From: an uncultured Pseudomonadota bacterium
GTDB lineage: Bacteria; Pseudomonadota; Alphaproteobacteria; RF32; CAG-239
Assembly (NCBI GenBank): GCA_902494875.1
Contig: CABUUO010000002.1
Coordinates: 62,001 to 126,000 of the forward strand
Length of the DNA: 64,000 nucleotides
Direction of reading: 5' to 3'
Part shown: positions 23,386 through 31,508 of the stretch, piece by piece
How the letters are laid out: every line of letters begins with the position of its first letter
Numbering within the stretch: position 1 is the first letter of the stretch
Translations under genes and position numbers: made by a program
The notes under the pieces: generated by a model
What the model was told of the DNA's origin: nothing
What the model saw: the letters and a program-made list of their open reading frames with translations, nothing else
The model's database searches: none

Positions 23386-24537
23386 TCAGGCAACGAACAA
23401 ATCTTTGATTTTATCCAAAAAGCTTTTGGATTCCGGCTGGCAGGCATCATCTTTGCTGATAGCGCGAAACTCTTCCAAAAGCTCTTTCTGGCGGGCCGAA
23501 AGATTGACCGGCGTTTCAACCCGGAGTTTGACAAACAGGTCGCCGCGGCGGGTCGAACGCAGCATGGTCATTCCCTGACCTTTTATTTTGGCAACCTGAT
23601 CATTTTGGGTTCCGGGTTCAATGTCCAGTTCAATCTTTTCGCCGTCTATTGAAGGAATATTCACTTTTCCGCCCAGAGCGGCACAAGTCATCGAAATCGG
23701 TACCGAAGCGTAGAGGTTAGCGCCCTCGCGACTGTAAAGCTTGTGATCTTTGATGTTGATAAAGACATAAAGGTCTCCGTTTTCGCCGCCGCGCAGACCG
23801 GCCGTTCCTTCGCCGGAGATACGCATTCTGGTGTCGTCTTCGATTCCGGCCGGAATTTTAACTTTCAGCGTTTTTTCCTGAGCAATGAAGCCATCTCCGC
23901 CGCAGGTTTTGCATTTGTCTTTTACCAGACGGCCGCTGCCGCCGCATTTGGGGCATGTGGTTTCAACAATGAAAAAACCGCCCTGCTGACGACGGATTTT
24001 GCCGCTGCCGCGGCAATCGGGACAAACCGGCGCCTCTTTGCCGTCGGCGGTTCCGTGACCGTGACAGTCTTCGCAAACCCTGGTGGTCGGAATTTTAATT
24101 TCCTTTTCAACACCGGCAAAAGCTTCTTCCAGAGAAATTTCCAGATTATAGCGCAGATCCGAACCGCGTTCGGCCGAACTGCGCGGATGGGCACCGCGAC
24201 CGCCGCCCATAAACTCGGAAAAAATGTCGGAAAAGACATCGGAAAAACCACCGGCTCCGAAATTGAACTCAAAACCGCCGAACGGATTGCCGCCGGCGCC
24301 GTTCATACCGCCGGCAAAAGCCTGATGCCCGTAACGGTCATAGGCCGCTCGCTTCTGTTCGTCTTTCAAAACCTCATAGGCTTCGTTAATTTCTTTGAAT
24401 TTGGTTTCCGCTTCCTGATTGCCGGGGTTGCGGTCCGGATGATATTTCATGGCCAGACGACGGTACGATTTTTTGATTTCCTCACCGCTGGCCGTTTTGC
24501 TTACTTCCAAAAGTTCGTAATAATCTTTTTCGGTCAT
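23386..24537 (-). CDS. dnaJ: Chaperone DnaJ
   Basis: The class A Hsp40 partner of DnaK, 383 residues. The J domain has YHPDRNPGN; a Gly/Phe-rich segment follows at about residues 78-110. Four zinc-binding repeats are intact: CEDCHGHG, CPDCRGSG, CPKCGGSG and CKTCGGDG. The C-terminal substrate-binding domains complete the protein. The ancestral order is dnaK-dnaJ; here dnaK lies 7 kb upstream on the same strand and two large genes on the other strand separate them. A weak heat-shock-like promoter is present at 24581-24608. Confidence 0.97.
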   Translation of the reverse strand: MTEKDYYELLEVSKTASGEEIKKSYRRLAMKYHPDRNPGNQEAETKFKEINEAYEVLKDEQKRAAYDRYGHQAFAGGMNGAGGNPFGGFEFNFGAGGFSDVFSDIFSEFMGGGRGAHPRSSAERGSDLRYNLEISLEEAFAGVEKEIKIPTTRVCEDCHGHGTADGKEAPVCPDCRGSGKIRRQQGGFFIVETTCPKCGGSGRLVKDKCKTCGGDGFIAQEKTLKVKIPAGIEDDTRMRISGEGTAGLRGGENGDLYVFINIKDHKLYSREGANLYASVPISMTCAALGGKVNIPSIDGEKIELDIEPGTQNDQVAKIKGQGMTMLRSTRRGDLFVKLRVETPVNLSARQKELLEEFRAISKDDACQPESKSFLDKIKDLFVA

Positions 24538-24580
24538 TTCTCTTACACTGCAAAAAAAATTAATTAAAAGCTAGTTGTTA

Positions 24581-24608
24581 TTTAAGGTTTTTAGAGAAAG
24601 AAAGCAAG
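24581..24608 (-). promoter_or_regulatory. Possible heat-shock-type promoter of dnaJ
   Basis: On the minus strand CTTGCT, 16 bases, CTTAAA. The CTTG is right for RpoH in alphaproteobacteria; the -10 is weaker than those of dnaK and cbpA. Some promoter must exist here because dnaJ is cut off from dnaK. Confidence 0.4.
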
Positions 24609-24685
24609 CTTTTTGAATAACTAATTAAAAATTAAGCATTTAATATTACACTTTTGTTAAAAGAGATTCTGTTGGACAAAAATAT

Positions 24686-24714
24686 TTGCCAAAATTGCAA
24701 AATGATGGTAATAT
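24686..24714 (+). promoter_or_regulatory. Promoter of the large two-gene operon
   Basis: TTGCCA (24686-24691), 17 bases, TAATAT (24709-24714). TTGGAGA lies nine bases before the ATG of the 1562-codon gene, a good ribosome site. Confidence 0.55.
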
Positions 24715-24748
24715 GTGTTCATATATATAAATATTTTGGAGACTTGAA

Positions 24749-27700
24749 ATGGCCAGATATACCAATGATAACGTTAGAAACGACACCGACTTTCTGAATT
24801 TTATCAAAAACGAATACGGATATGACAGCACCGAGGCCATTCCGGCATTTGAATACAATGCGATTCTGTATAGATTCAAAGCAAAAGAAAATGACTTTGA
24901 CGACGAAGATTTTGCCGCTCTGGAAGCTTATGCGGACAATGAAAAGCTTCAGGACATTGTAGACATTTACTATCCGGAAAAAACAGTCAAAGACTTGAGT
25001 ATGGAAGACACTGCTTTTGTCCAGGCCATTGCCCGGGAAACGGCCAACAACCCCGACGTCTCCCTTGATATAATCAGAGAATCGCGCCGCCAGAAAAAAA
25101 TGCGGGCGATAGATGAATCAATAAACGAAAGTGCACCTCAACAATTGGATGCAATAAAAGATGGCAAAAATGTCACTCTAATCGTGGATGACTCCGAATT
25201 TTCCAAAGCACAGATTTCATACTACGGAAAAGACAATGGGGATAAGGATCTGATCAAAATTGAATTATTTGATCTGGAAAGCAAAAATATTGGTTATGCC
25301 ATTATGCCATTTACAGGCGGAGAATCTTTCGGTGAAATAAATGGTCATAAATTTGAAGTCAGATCCCCTGACGAAAAGCAGACGACCTTTAAATTAGACA
25401 ATATTCAGAAAAATCTAACAAATACCTCTCTTGGCAATATGGTTGGACTTATTGATGATGCCTTTAAGGAAGAATCCCGAGAAATACAAGAGGTTGCACA
25501 TTATGTTGCCATGGCAGAACGCGCAACAAGTCTTGCCGCTTTTAATTTTTGGCGAGATGATTTTAGAGAATTAAAACACTACTCCAAAGAAGAACTTGAC
25601 GGCATTATGAAAGCCCATGAGGTTTATCTGCAGGCTCCCGACGAGGTTCAAAACCACGAAACGCTGAAAGCCATGGACGCCAATTATGAAAGTACGCACG
25701 GCGATCTGTTTGTCGAGACAGTTGAAACCGCCGAAAAAGACATTGCCGCCTATGCCGACGGAACCTTAACCATTGACGCCGACGCTTATGACAGCATGGA
25801 ACAATATATTTCCACTTTCGGGCGCGGCACCAGAAAAGACGCCAACGGCGAGTTTATCTACACGCCGACAGCATTAAAAGCGCTTGAAAGACTTAAAACC
25901 GACCGTGAAAAGGCACCGGCCCAAAGAACGGTTTCCGGCGCCGACAAAGAAGCAACGCTGGCCGGGATTGTTTCCGGCCTTCAGAGAAACGCCCAAGAAC
26001 GCGAAAAGCAACAAAACCGCGGCGCGGCTGGAATTATAATTAATGAAACGGCAGAAAAAGAACTGCAAAAAGACGAACGCAAAAGCGGCATTGACAAACT
26101 GCAGCAAAATGAAGGCGAAAACGCCCGCATCCGCAGTGACCACAACCTTTCCAACGAGCAGAAACTGGCTGCAGTCAGACTTTTGGTCATGTCCAACATG
26201 GAAGTCATTTCCGCCGAAGACTACCAAAAATATTCAACCGACATTCGCAGCGAAGATATTCAAAAAGCTCAGGAAGCCTTTGAATTTGTCGACAATGCCG
26301 AAGAAAAGGTCAAAAAGCCCGAAGAATATAAGAATCAAATGGTTGACGTGCTGCTGAACCGGGATTTGGCCGAGCTGATGACACCGGAAATGACGACCGT
26401 CGCCTATGACAATCTGCAAAAACGAATCGCCGAGGCGGAAAAGCAGGCAAAGAAAGAAAAATCCGACGAAGCAGACCAAAACGTTGCCGCTCTCAATACT
26501 AAACTGGAAGACGTTTTATCCCGCATGGACAGCCTGCAGGGCGATTTCAAAAACAAACGCGGCTTTTATCTTTTAGACATTACAAATGCCGCCGACGCCT
26601 ATGACGGCTATATGCATATGTTTGATGTTCGCCAGAAAGACCTGGACGCCAAAAACAAGGCTTTGGAGCAGGACAAAAAAGAACTTGACGCCGAAGCAGA
26701 CAAAGAGCGGATTGCCGAAATTGACAAGGAAATGGCGGCAAACGAAGCGGTTAAAAACGAATACGGACAATCTCAGCAGGATATGGACGAGATTATTGCC
26801 ACCTATGATGAAAGATGGAATATTCCGAGCGGCAAGAATCCCCGCGATACGGCGATCAGCTTTAACGACCGCATCAAAACCGGCAGCAAGATTCTCGACG
26901 AGCTCAAATTTGACGAAGAAACGCTCGGCAGCGAACTTTTGACCGAAGTCAGCAAATTCAAGTTCAATGACAAAGACGGCAAACCGATTCCGCAGTTTAT
27001 CGACCCCCAAAATCCGGAAACCAAGAGCGACGTATGGCGCGAGGGCCTGGAAGTTGATCCGAACGGACAACTGGCTACGGTTTTGAAACTGGCAGGAAAC
27101 GACTCCCTGATGGAAAATCTGGGTTCAAAAGAAAAAATCACCAAAGAAAAAATGGTTGAAGAACTCAAGAGCAACGTTCCGTTCAAGCTGTTTGAAATAT
27201 ACAACGCCGAGGAAACCATCCGCGGCGCGGTTGAAGATCCGGAAAAATTCACAACAAAAAAAGAACAGTATCTGGCTGAATTTCAGGCCAAGCTGAATAA
27301 TCCGGAAATTCCGCTCGGCATTTCTCCGGAAGGCTATAACGCGGCAATCGACGATCAGGTCAACAAGGTTGAGGTTTATGCCAACCGCCTGGACCGCAAA
27401 CTCGGCAAAGCCAACACCGAATTTACCAAAGCAGTATTGTTTGAGCAGGTGCAGAAGATTGACCGACAGGCTCCGAATCGCGGCAAGAAGAGCAAAGACA
27501 TTAAGAAAGGCGCCATGAAACGCGCCTTGTGGGGCGTGGCAATGGGCGGAACCATGGCTTATGTCGGTTCGCGTCTGGTTACCAACGCTGTCGCTACCGG
27601 AGGCATTTCCGTTATCGGAAGCTCTGCCTTGGCACTGGGCACCGCCGTTACCGTCGGCGCCGCAGCGACGGCCATGCAAATATGGTCCCGTAAGAAAGCC

Positions 27701-29437
27701 GCCAAAAAACGCGGTGAAAAATACGGTTGGAAAGAATTCAAAAAAGACAAAATGCTGCACGCTTCCATCTTAACGACAACCTTGGCTTGCGCTTCAGCCG
27801 CATTCGCCATGTCCAACGCACCGGAACTGTCAATCCCGGCCGCCGCCTGCGCTATCGGCTCGTTCGGCATGGGCGCCGGCCTGCGTTTTGCCCAGCCGTA
27901 TCGAGAAATGCGCCTGAAAGGCCACGGCAAAGTTGCAGCCTTTGCTCTCGGCGCCGCCAACGCCGCTGCCGTTTTTGCCGGAGGATATCTGGGCAGACAA
28001 CATGGTTTGGGCGACATTACGCCGACGCAGCATGAAGAAATCACCGGATATAAAGACGTTAAGGTCGGTGAGGTGAAAACCTACAGCGAAGACCAGATTG
28101 CCAAGGTTACCGAACGCAACAATACTGACAGTATGTGGGAATACCGCGGCGAAGGACCGCATGACATTCCGGCATACCGCAATCCGGACAATTATTCAAA
28201 CGAAGCCTGGTGGACACCGGAACAGCATGACAAGGCCATTGCCGCTTTGAAAGAGCAGATGCCGAAACTGGGCTGGAAAGAAGGCGTCGGCAACGAAGAG
28301 GTTATGCTGCGCAAGCTGGCTTCTTTTGAAAGGCTGCACCGCAACAGCGATTTTGTGTTGCCGGACGGTCAAACCGTCGGCGAAAAGTTCGGCGACTACA
28401 AAGCCCTGCTGGACGGGCTGCTGGAAGGCAAACTGACGCCGGAAGGCGCCAAACAGCTTGACGTTATTCAGTATAACGTTGGCGAAAACGGCCACTCCAA
28501 AATTTTGGACAGCCTCGGCGGCGAACTGTATTCTTATCAGGACCATCCGCACGGAATCCACAGCGAAGACGTTATGGATAAAGTGCCGGTCAAGACCATG
28601 GTTGACGACAAAGTCAACGCTCCCGGCGGCGGCGTTTTCGGATGGGTGGTATCTTCCTGGAACAAGCTGAAAGACAAAATTCGTCCGGGAACCAAAGCCG
28701 ACAAGGTAGAGAAAAAGGAAAAGCCGAAACCCGAGCCCGAAAAGCCGATTATCCCGGTGATTGTTCCCGAGAAGCCGAAGCCGGAACCGGAAAAACCGGT
28801 TGTGGTACCGGTACAGCAGGAAGAGAAACCAAATAATCTGATGCTTGACGAATATAAAATCGTTTACGGCATAGAACCGGAAACGACCCCCGGCAAAGAC
28901 AAGGCCTGGAAAGAATATTGCCAGCGCGTGGAAGAAGAACGCAAAGCTGCCGCTCCTGACAAGGATATGAACACGTTTCTGCTTGACCGCCGTCAGAAGC
29001 TTGACGAAACCATTATGAACAATGTTGTCAGCGAAAACGACGTCACGGAAGCAGGCAAACCTATTCGCAGCGATTATATGGTCAAAAAAGCCAAAGATGA
29101 CCGCGGCAAGGCCGGCGTTGTCATGGAAGCACGTCAGAATCTGATGCAGAGCAACCTGACCAAAGACAATTTTCTGCACAAGATTACGCTAAGCCACTTT
29201 ACCAAGTTTATGGAGCACTTTGTCAAGCACGACGAAGTCGTAGCTGACGGTTCGCGCAACATTGCCCTTAATCCGAAGCTTAAAGACAAGTATAAAAAAG
29301 AGGGCAGCAAAGTTGCCATTGTCGACCTGAACCAATATCTGGTCGAAGATAAACCTTTGGACACGGCCAAACAAAAAGTCAGCGGCAAAGATGCCCGTCA
29401 GGCCATGACAGACCTGAAAAAGACTTATGAGCGTTAA
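24749..29437 (+). CDS. Very large unrecognised membrane protein (1562 aa)
   Basis: I do not recognise this protein. It lacks a signal peptide. Residues 1-920 are hydrophilic, acidic and mostly helical, with coiled-coil-like stretches near 430-470 and 560-670. Residues about 923-1082 contain five Ala/Gly-rich hydrophobic segments, enough for several membrane passes. A hydrophilic part follows, then a Pro/Glu/Lys-rich linker near 1326-1360 (repeated KPEPEKP) and a last helical domain of about 200 residues. No Walker, protease or glycosidase motif was seen. Codons for residues about 128-284 are visibly more AT-rich than the rest. It begins an operon with the 665-codon gene and lies between dnaJ and dnaK, opposite to both. 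Confidence 0.85.
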   Translation: MARYTNDNVRNDTDFLNFIKNEYGYDSTEAIPAFEYNAILYRFKAKENDFDDEDFAALEAYADNEKLQDIVDIYYPEKTVKDLSMEDTAFVQAIARETANNPDVSLDIIRESRRQKKMRAIDESINESAPQQLDAIKDGKNVTLIVDDSEFSKAQISYYGKDNGDKDLIKIELFDLESKNIGYAIMPFTGGESFGEINGHKFEVRSPDEKQTTFKLDNIQKNLTNTSLGNMVGLIDDAFKEESREIQEVAHYVAMAERATSLAAFNFWRDDFRELKHYSKEELDGIMKAHEVYLQAPDEVQNHETLKAMDANYESTHGDLFVETVETAEKDIAAYADGTLTIDADAYDSMEQYISTFGRGTRKDANGEFIYTPTALKALERLKTDREKAPAQRTVSGADKEATLAGIVSGLQRNAQEREKQQNRGAAGIIINETAEKELQKDERKSGIDKLQQNEGENARIRSDHNLSNEQKLAAVRLLVMSNMEVISAEDYQKYSTDIRSEDIQKAQEAFEFVDNAEEKVKKPEEYKNQMVDVLLNRDLAELMTPEMTTVAYDNLQKRIAEAEKQAKKEKSDEADQNVAALNTKLEDVLSRMDSLQGDFKNKRGFYLLDITNAADAYDGYMHMFDVRQKDLDAKNKALEQDKKELDAEADKERIAEIDKEMAANEAVKNEYGQSQQDMDEIIATYDERWNIPSGKNPRDTAISFNDRIKTGSKILDELKFDEETLGSELLTEVSKFKFNDKDGKPIPQFIDPQNPETKSDVWREGLEVDPNGQLATVLKLAGNDSLMENLGSKEKITKEKMVEELKSNVPFKLFEIYNAEETIRGAVEDPEKFTTKKEQYLAEFQAKLNNPEIPLGISPEGYNAAIDDQVNKVEVYANRLDRKLGKANTEFTKAVLFEQVQKIDRQAPNRGKKSKDIKKGAMKRALWGVAMGGTMAYVGSRLVTNAVATGGISVIGSSALALGTAVTVGAAATAMQIWSRKKAAKKRGEKYGWKEFKKDKMLHASILTTTLACASAAFAMSNAPELSIPAAACAIGSFGMGAGLRFAQPYREMRLKGHGKVAAFALGAANAAAVFAGGYLGRQHGLGDITPTQHEEITGYKDVKVGEVKTYSEDQIAKVTERNNTDSMWEYRGEGPHDIPAYRNPDNYSNEAWWTPEQHDKAIAALKEQMPKLGWKEGVGNEEVMLRKLASFERLHRNSDFVLPDGQTVGEKFGDYKALLDGLLEGKLTPEGAKQLDVIQYNVGENGHSKILDSLGGELYSYQDHPHGIHSEDVMDKVPVKTMVDDKVNAPGGGVFGWVVSSWNKLKDKIRPGTKADKVEKKEKPKPEPEKPIIPVIVPEKPKPEPEKPVVVPVQQEEKPNNLMLDEYKIVYGIEPETTPGKDKAWKEYCQRVEEERKAAAPDKDMNTFLLDRRQKLDETIMNNVVSENDVTEAGKPIRSDYMVKKAKDDRGKAGVVMEARQNLMQSNLTKDNFLHKITLSHFTKFMEHFVKHDEVVADGSRNIALNPKLKDKYKKEGSKVAIVDLNQYLVEDKPLDTAKQKVSGKDARQAMTDLKKTYER

Positions 29438-29448
29438 GGATCGCGTCA

Positions 29449-31446
29449 ATGAAAAAAACGGAAATTTCTTCCGAAGAAATTGAAGTCATTCGGAACAGTG
29501 CGCCTTATCGGGAATTTGTCAAGGCGCACCCCGATGCTTCGCCGGAAAAATTTATTGAAGAACAGATCAAAGATCTTCAAGGGTATTTGTTTAAGAAAAA
29601 ATATAACCGCGCGTTGACGCCGCTGCAACATTATTTATCGCTCGGATCCGCCCGACGTCAGGAACTGCTGGCGGAATGGGGCGCTTCTGCATCTGCGGTT
29701 GCGGACAACGTGCGGACGGATGAAGCGCCAAACAGTCCGGCCGAAGAAAAAAACATGACCGACAGAGAGAAAACGGAAGAAAAAAGCAGTGCTGAACATC
29801 CGCTGCCGGCGGAACATAACAACCAAAAAGAAAAAGAGAAAGCGCCGCGACAGGAAATTCGCCGTTATCTGAAAATGGATCCGGCCGAACTGCTGGTTAA
29901 TGCATTTGATTATGTCGTTGATGACAAAGGTTACATTTTGGCCGCGGACAAACCGATGGTTCTACGGTTGTGGAACAATGAAAAATTCCGCACCGGATGG
30001 GATAATTTCATTCAAAAAGTCGAAAATGCCGAAATTGCCCTGCCCCGCTCAAAGCTTTATACGGCGGCAGTCGCGTATATTTGTGAACGGTTGGGCAGAG
30101 AACAGGCGCCGAAAGAACATTTGCAGGCTGACCGCCTTATTGATTTTTCAACCGACAGGCTGCTTAAGGACTTGGCGGAAAACATTCCCGAACTGGCTCG
30201 GGACAAAGACGGCAATACACCGGAAAACCGCCAGAGAATCGTCGATTTTATGCGTTTTACGGAAAGCGGCAAAAAAAGCCGCGAGGCGATAAGGAACAAG
30301 GACTGGGATTTTCTGCGCAAAGAATACATCCGGTTTCCGAAAGTCCCGACGCAGATTTTATTTAACATATACCAAAACCAGCTGCAAAAAGAGCAAAATG
30401 ACGAACATTTCAACTATCTGCTGGAAAAATTTACTGCCGATTCCGATGACAAGGAAAGGCTTCTTGTTCTGTTGAAAGCCGTATACAAAGACGATGCCGG
30501 CCATGGCGGCGACCGTGCCGAAATGTTGCGCCGGATTATCCTCATGCGTTTTGAAGACATCCGCCGCGGAAAATGGAAAATAAGCAACGATGACGAACTG
30601 AAAGCGATCGAAGACTTCATCAGGGCGGAAAAAGAAAGAAATGCAGATTTTGCCGCCAAGCTTGAAATTAATCAGGCAATAGCAAATTACAAAAAGAAAA
30701 AGGCAGAGAAACCGGTGCCGGAGGAAGCGGAAGACACGGCAGCAGTCATCGTGCGCGAAGGTATTGCCGCAAAAGGCGATGAATCGCCACAAGCGGCAAA
30801 GCCGGTTTCAACAGAGTGTACCGAAGCGGCGGCAGAGGCCGAAACCACCGGCAAACCAGAGCATCTTTCCACAGAAGAAAAGGCGGAAACAAAAGCCGTC
30901 AAAACGGCCTCCGAAGCTTCAGACGCCCATGAAAGCTCAGATGACCAAGCTACTGCCGTCTGGCAGAAAAAAACCGTTCTCTCATGGAAAAAATGGGCGC
31001 AAAAAAATGACAAGACCGTTGCGGAATATGTGCCGGAAGAAGATCCGCAGGCTCTGGGTATAAAAATATACAAGGACGAAGCCGCCCAAAAAGCCGAACA
31101 GGCCGAAACGGACATTTTATATAAGAACCCGAAAGAAATCGTCGTTACCGGAAAAACCGACGTCAGCCTTTTTGAAAACATTGTTGCCGAAGCCAAGAAA
31201 AACAGTCCGGAAATTAAGTTCGGCGAGATAAAATCTCCTGACTTCAAAGCCAAATTATGGCTGGCCTGCCTGCGGGACAAAGATATTAAAATTATTGATG
31301 CACCCAAAATAAAAGACTTGCAGGGCGCCGATCCGGCGATTGTCGAGGAAATAAAAAAAATCAAAGCCGAGAGATACAAACATTATACGGAAACCAAAAA
31401 CAAGAAAGACAAAACCGTTCCGATGCCTCAGAGAGACGGCCGCTGA
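29449..31446 (+). CDS. Large unrecognised protein (665 aa), second gene of the module
   Basis: It starts 11 bases after the preceding stop with TAAGGA as ribosome site, so the two genes form one operon. The protein has no signal peptide or membrane segment. Residues 1-60 are helical; 75-140 is a charged low-complexity linker. A helical domain covers 140-420, and a long Ala/Glu/Lys-rich disordered region spans 420-530. Residues about 554-620 form a compact alpha/beta unit (KEIVVTGKTDVSLF, FGEIKSPDFKAKLWLA, IKIIDAP). Its strand-helix-strand order recalls LPD7-type domains of large polyvalent proteins from conjugative elements; the match is weak. The function is unknown. Confidence 0.8.
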   Translation: MKKTEISSEEIEVIRNSAPYREFVKAHPDASPEKFIEEQIKDLQGYLFKKKYNRALTPLQHYLSLGSARRQELLAEWGASASAVADNVRTDEAPNSPAEEKNMTDREKTEEKSSAEHPLPAEHNNQKEKEKAPRQEIRRYLKMDPAELLVNAFDYVVDDKGYILAADKPMVLRLWNNEKFRTGWDNFIQKVENAEIALPRSKLYTAAVAYICERLGREQAPKEHLQADRLIDFSTDRLLKDLAENIPELARDKDGNTPENRQRIVDFMRFTESGKKSREAIRNKDWDFLRKEYIRFPKVPTQILFNIYQNQLQKEQNDEHFNYLLEKFTADSDDKERLLVLLKAVYKDDAGHGGDRAEMLRRIILMRFEDIRRGKWKISNDDELKAIEDFIRAEKERNADFAAKLEINQAIANYKKKKAEKPVPEEAEDTAAVIVREGIAAKGDESPQAAKPVSTECTEAAAEAETTGKPEHLSTEEKAETKAVKTASEASDAHESSDDQATAVWQKKTVLSWKKWAQKNDKTVAEYVPEEDPQALGIKIYKDEAAQKAEQAETDILYKNPKEIVVTGKTDVSLFENIVAEAKKNSPEIKFGEIKSPDFKAKLWLACLRDKDIKIIDAPKIKDLQGADPAIVEEIKKIKAERYKHYTETKNKKDKTVPMPQRDGR

Positions 31447-31462
31447 ATCTTCATCTTGCAAT

Positions 31463-31491
31463 AAAAAACCCCGTCATATGACGGGGTTTTT
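31463..31491. terminator. Bidirectional terminator between the large operon and dnaK
   Basis: AAAAACCCCGTC-ATAT-GACGGGGTTTTT, flanked by A and T runs. The dnaK stop codon is 18 bases away. Confidence 0.92.
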
Positions 31492-31508
31492 CCGTAACGA
31501 AAGATTGT

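Noticed and set aside
23743..24567. 274-codon plus-strand frame opposite dnaJ
   Set aside because: dnaJ on the minus strand is complete with all motifs; this frame is Phe/Ala-rich antisense.
28196..29179. Long open frame (327 codons) on the minus strand inside the 1562-codon gene
   Set aside because: It mirrors the codon pattern of the sense gene, has Phe/Val-rich composition without any motif, and no ribosome site. It is an antisense shadow.
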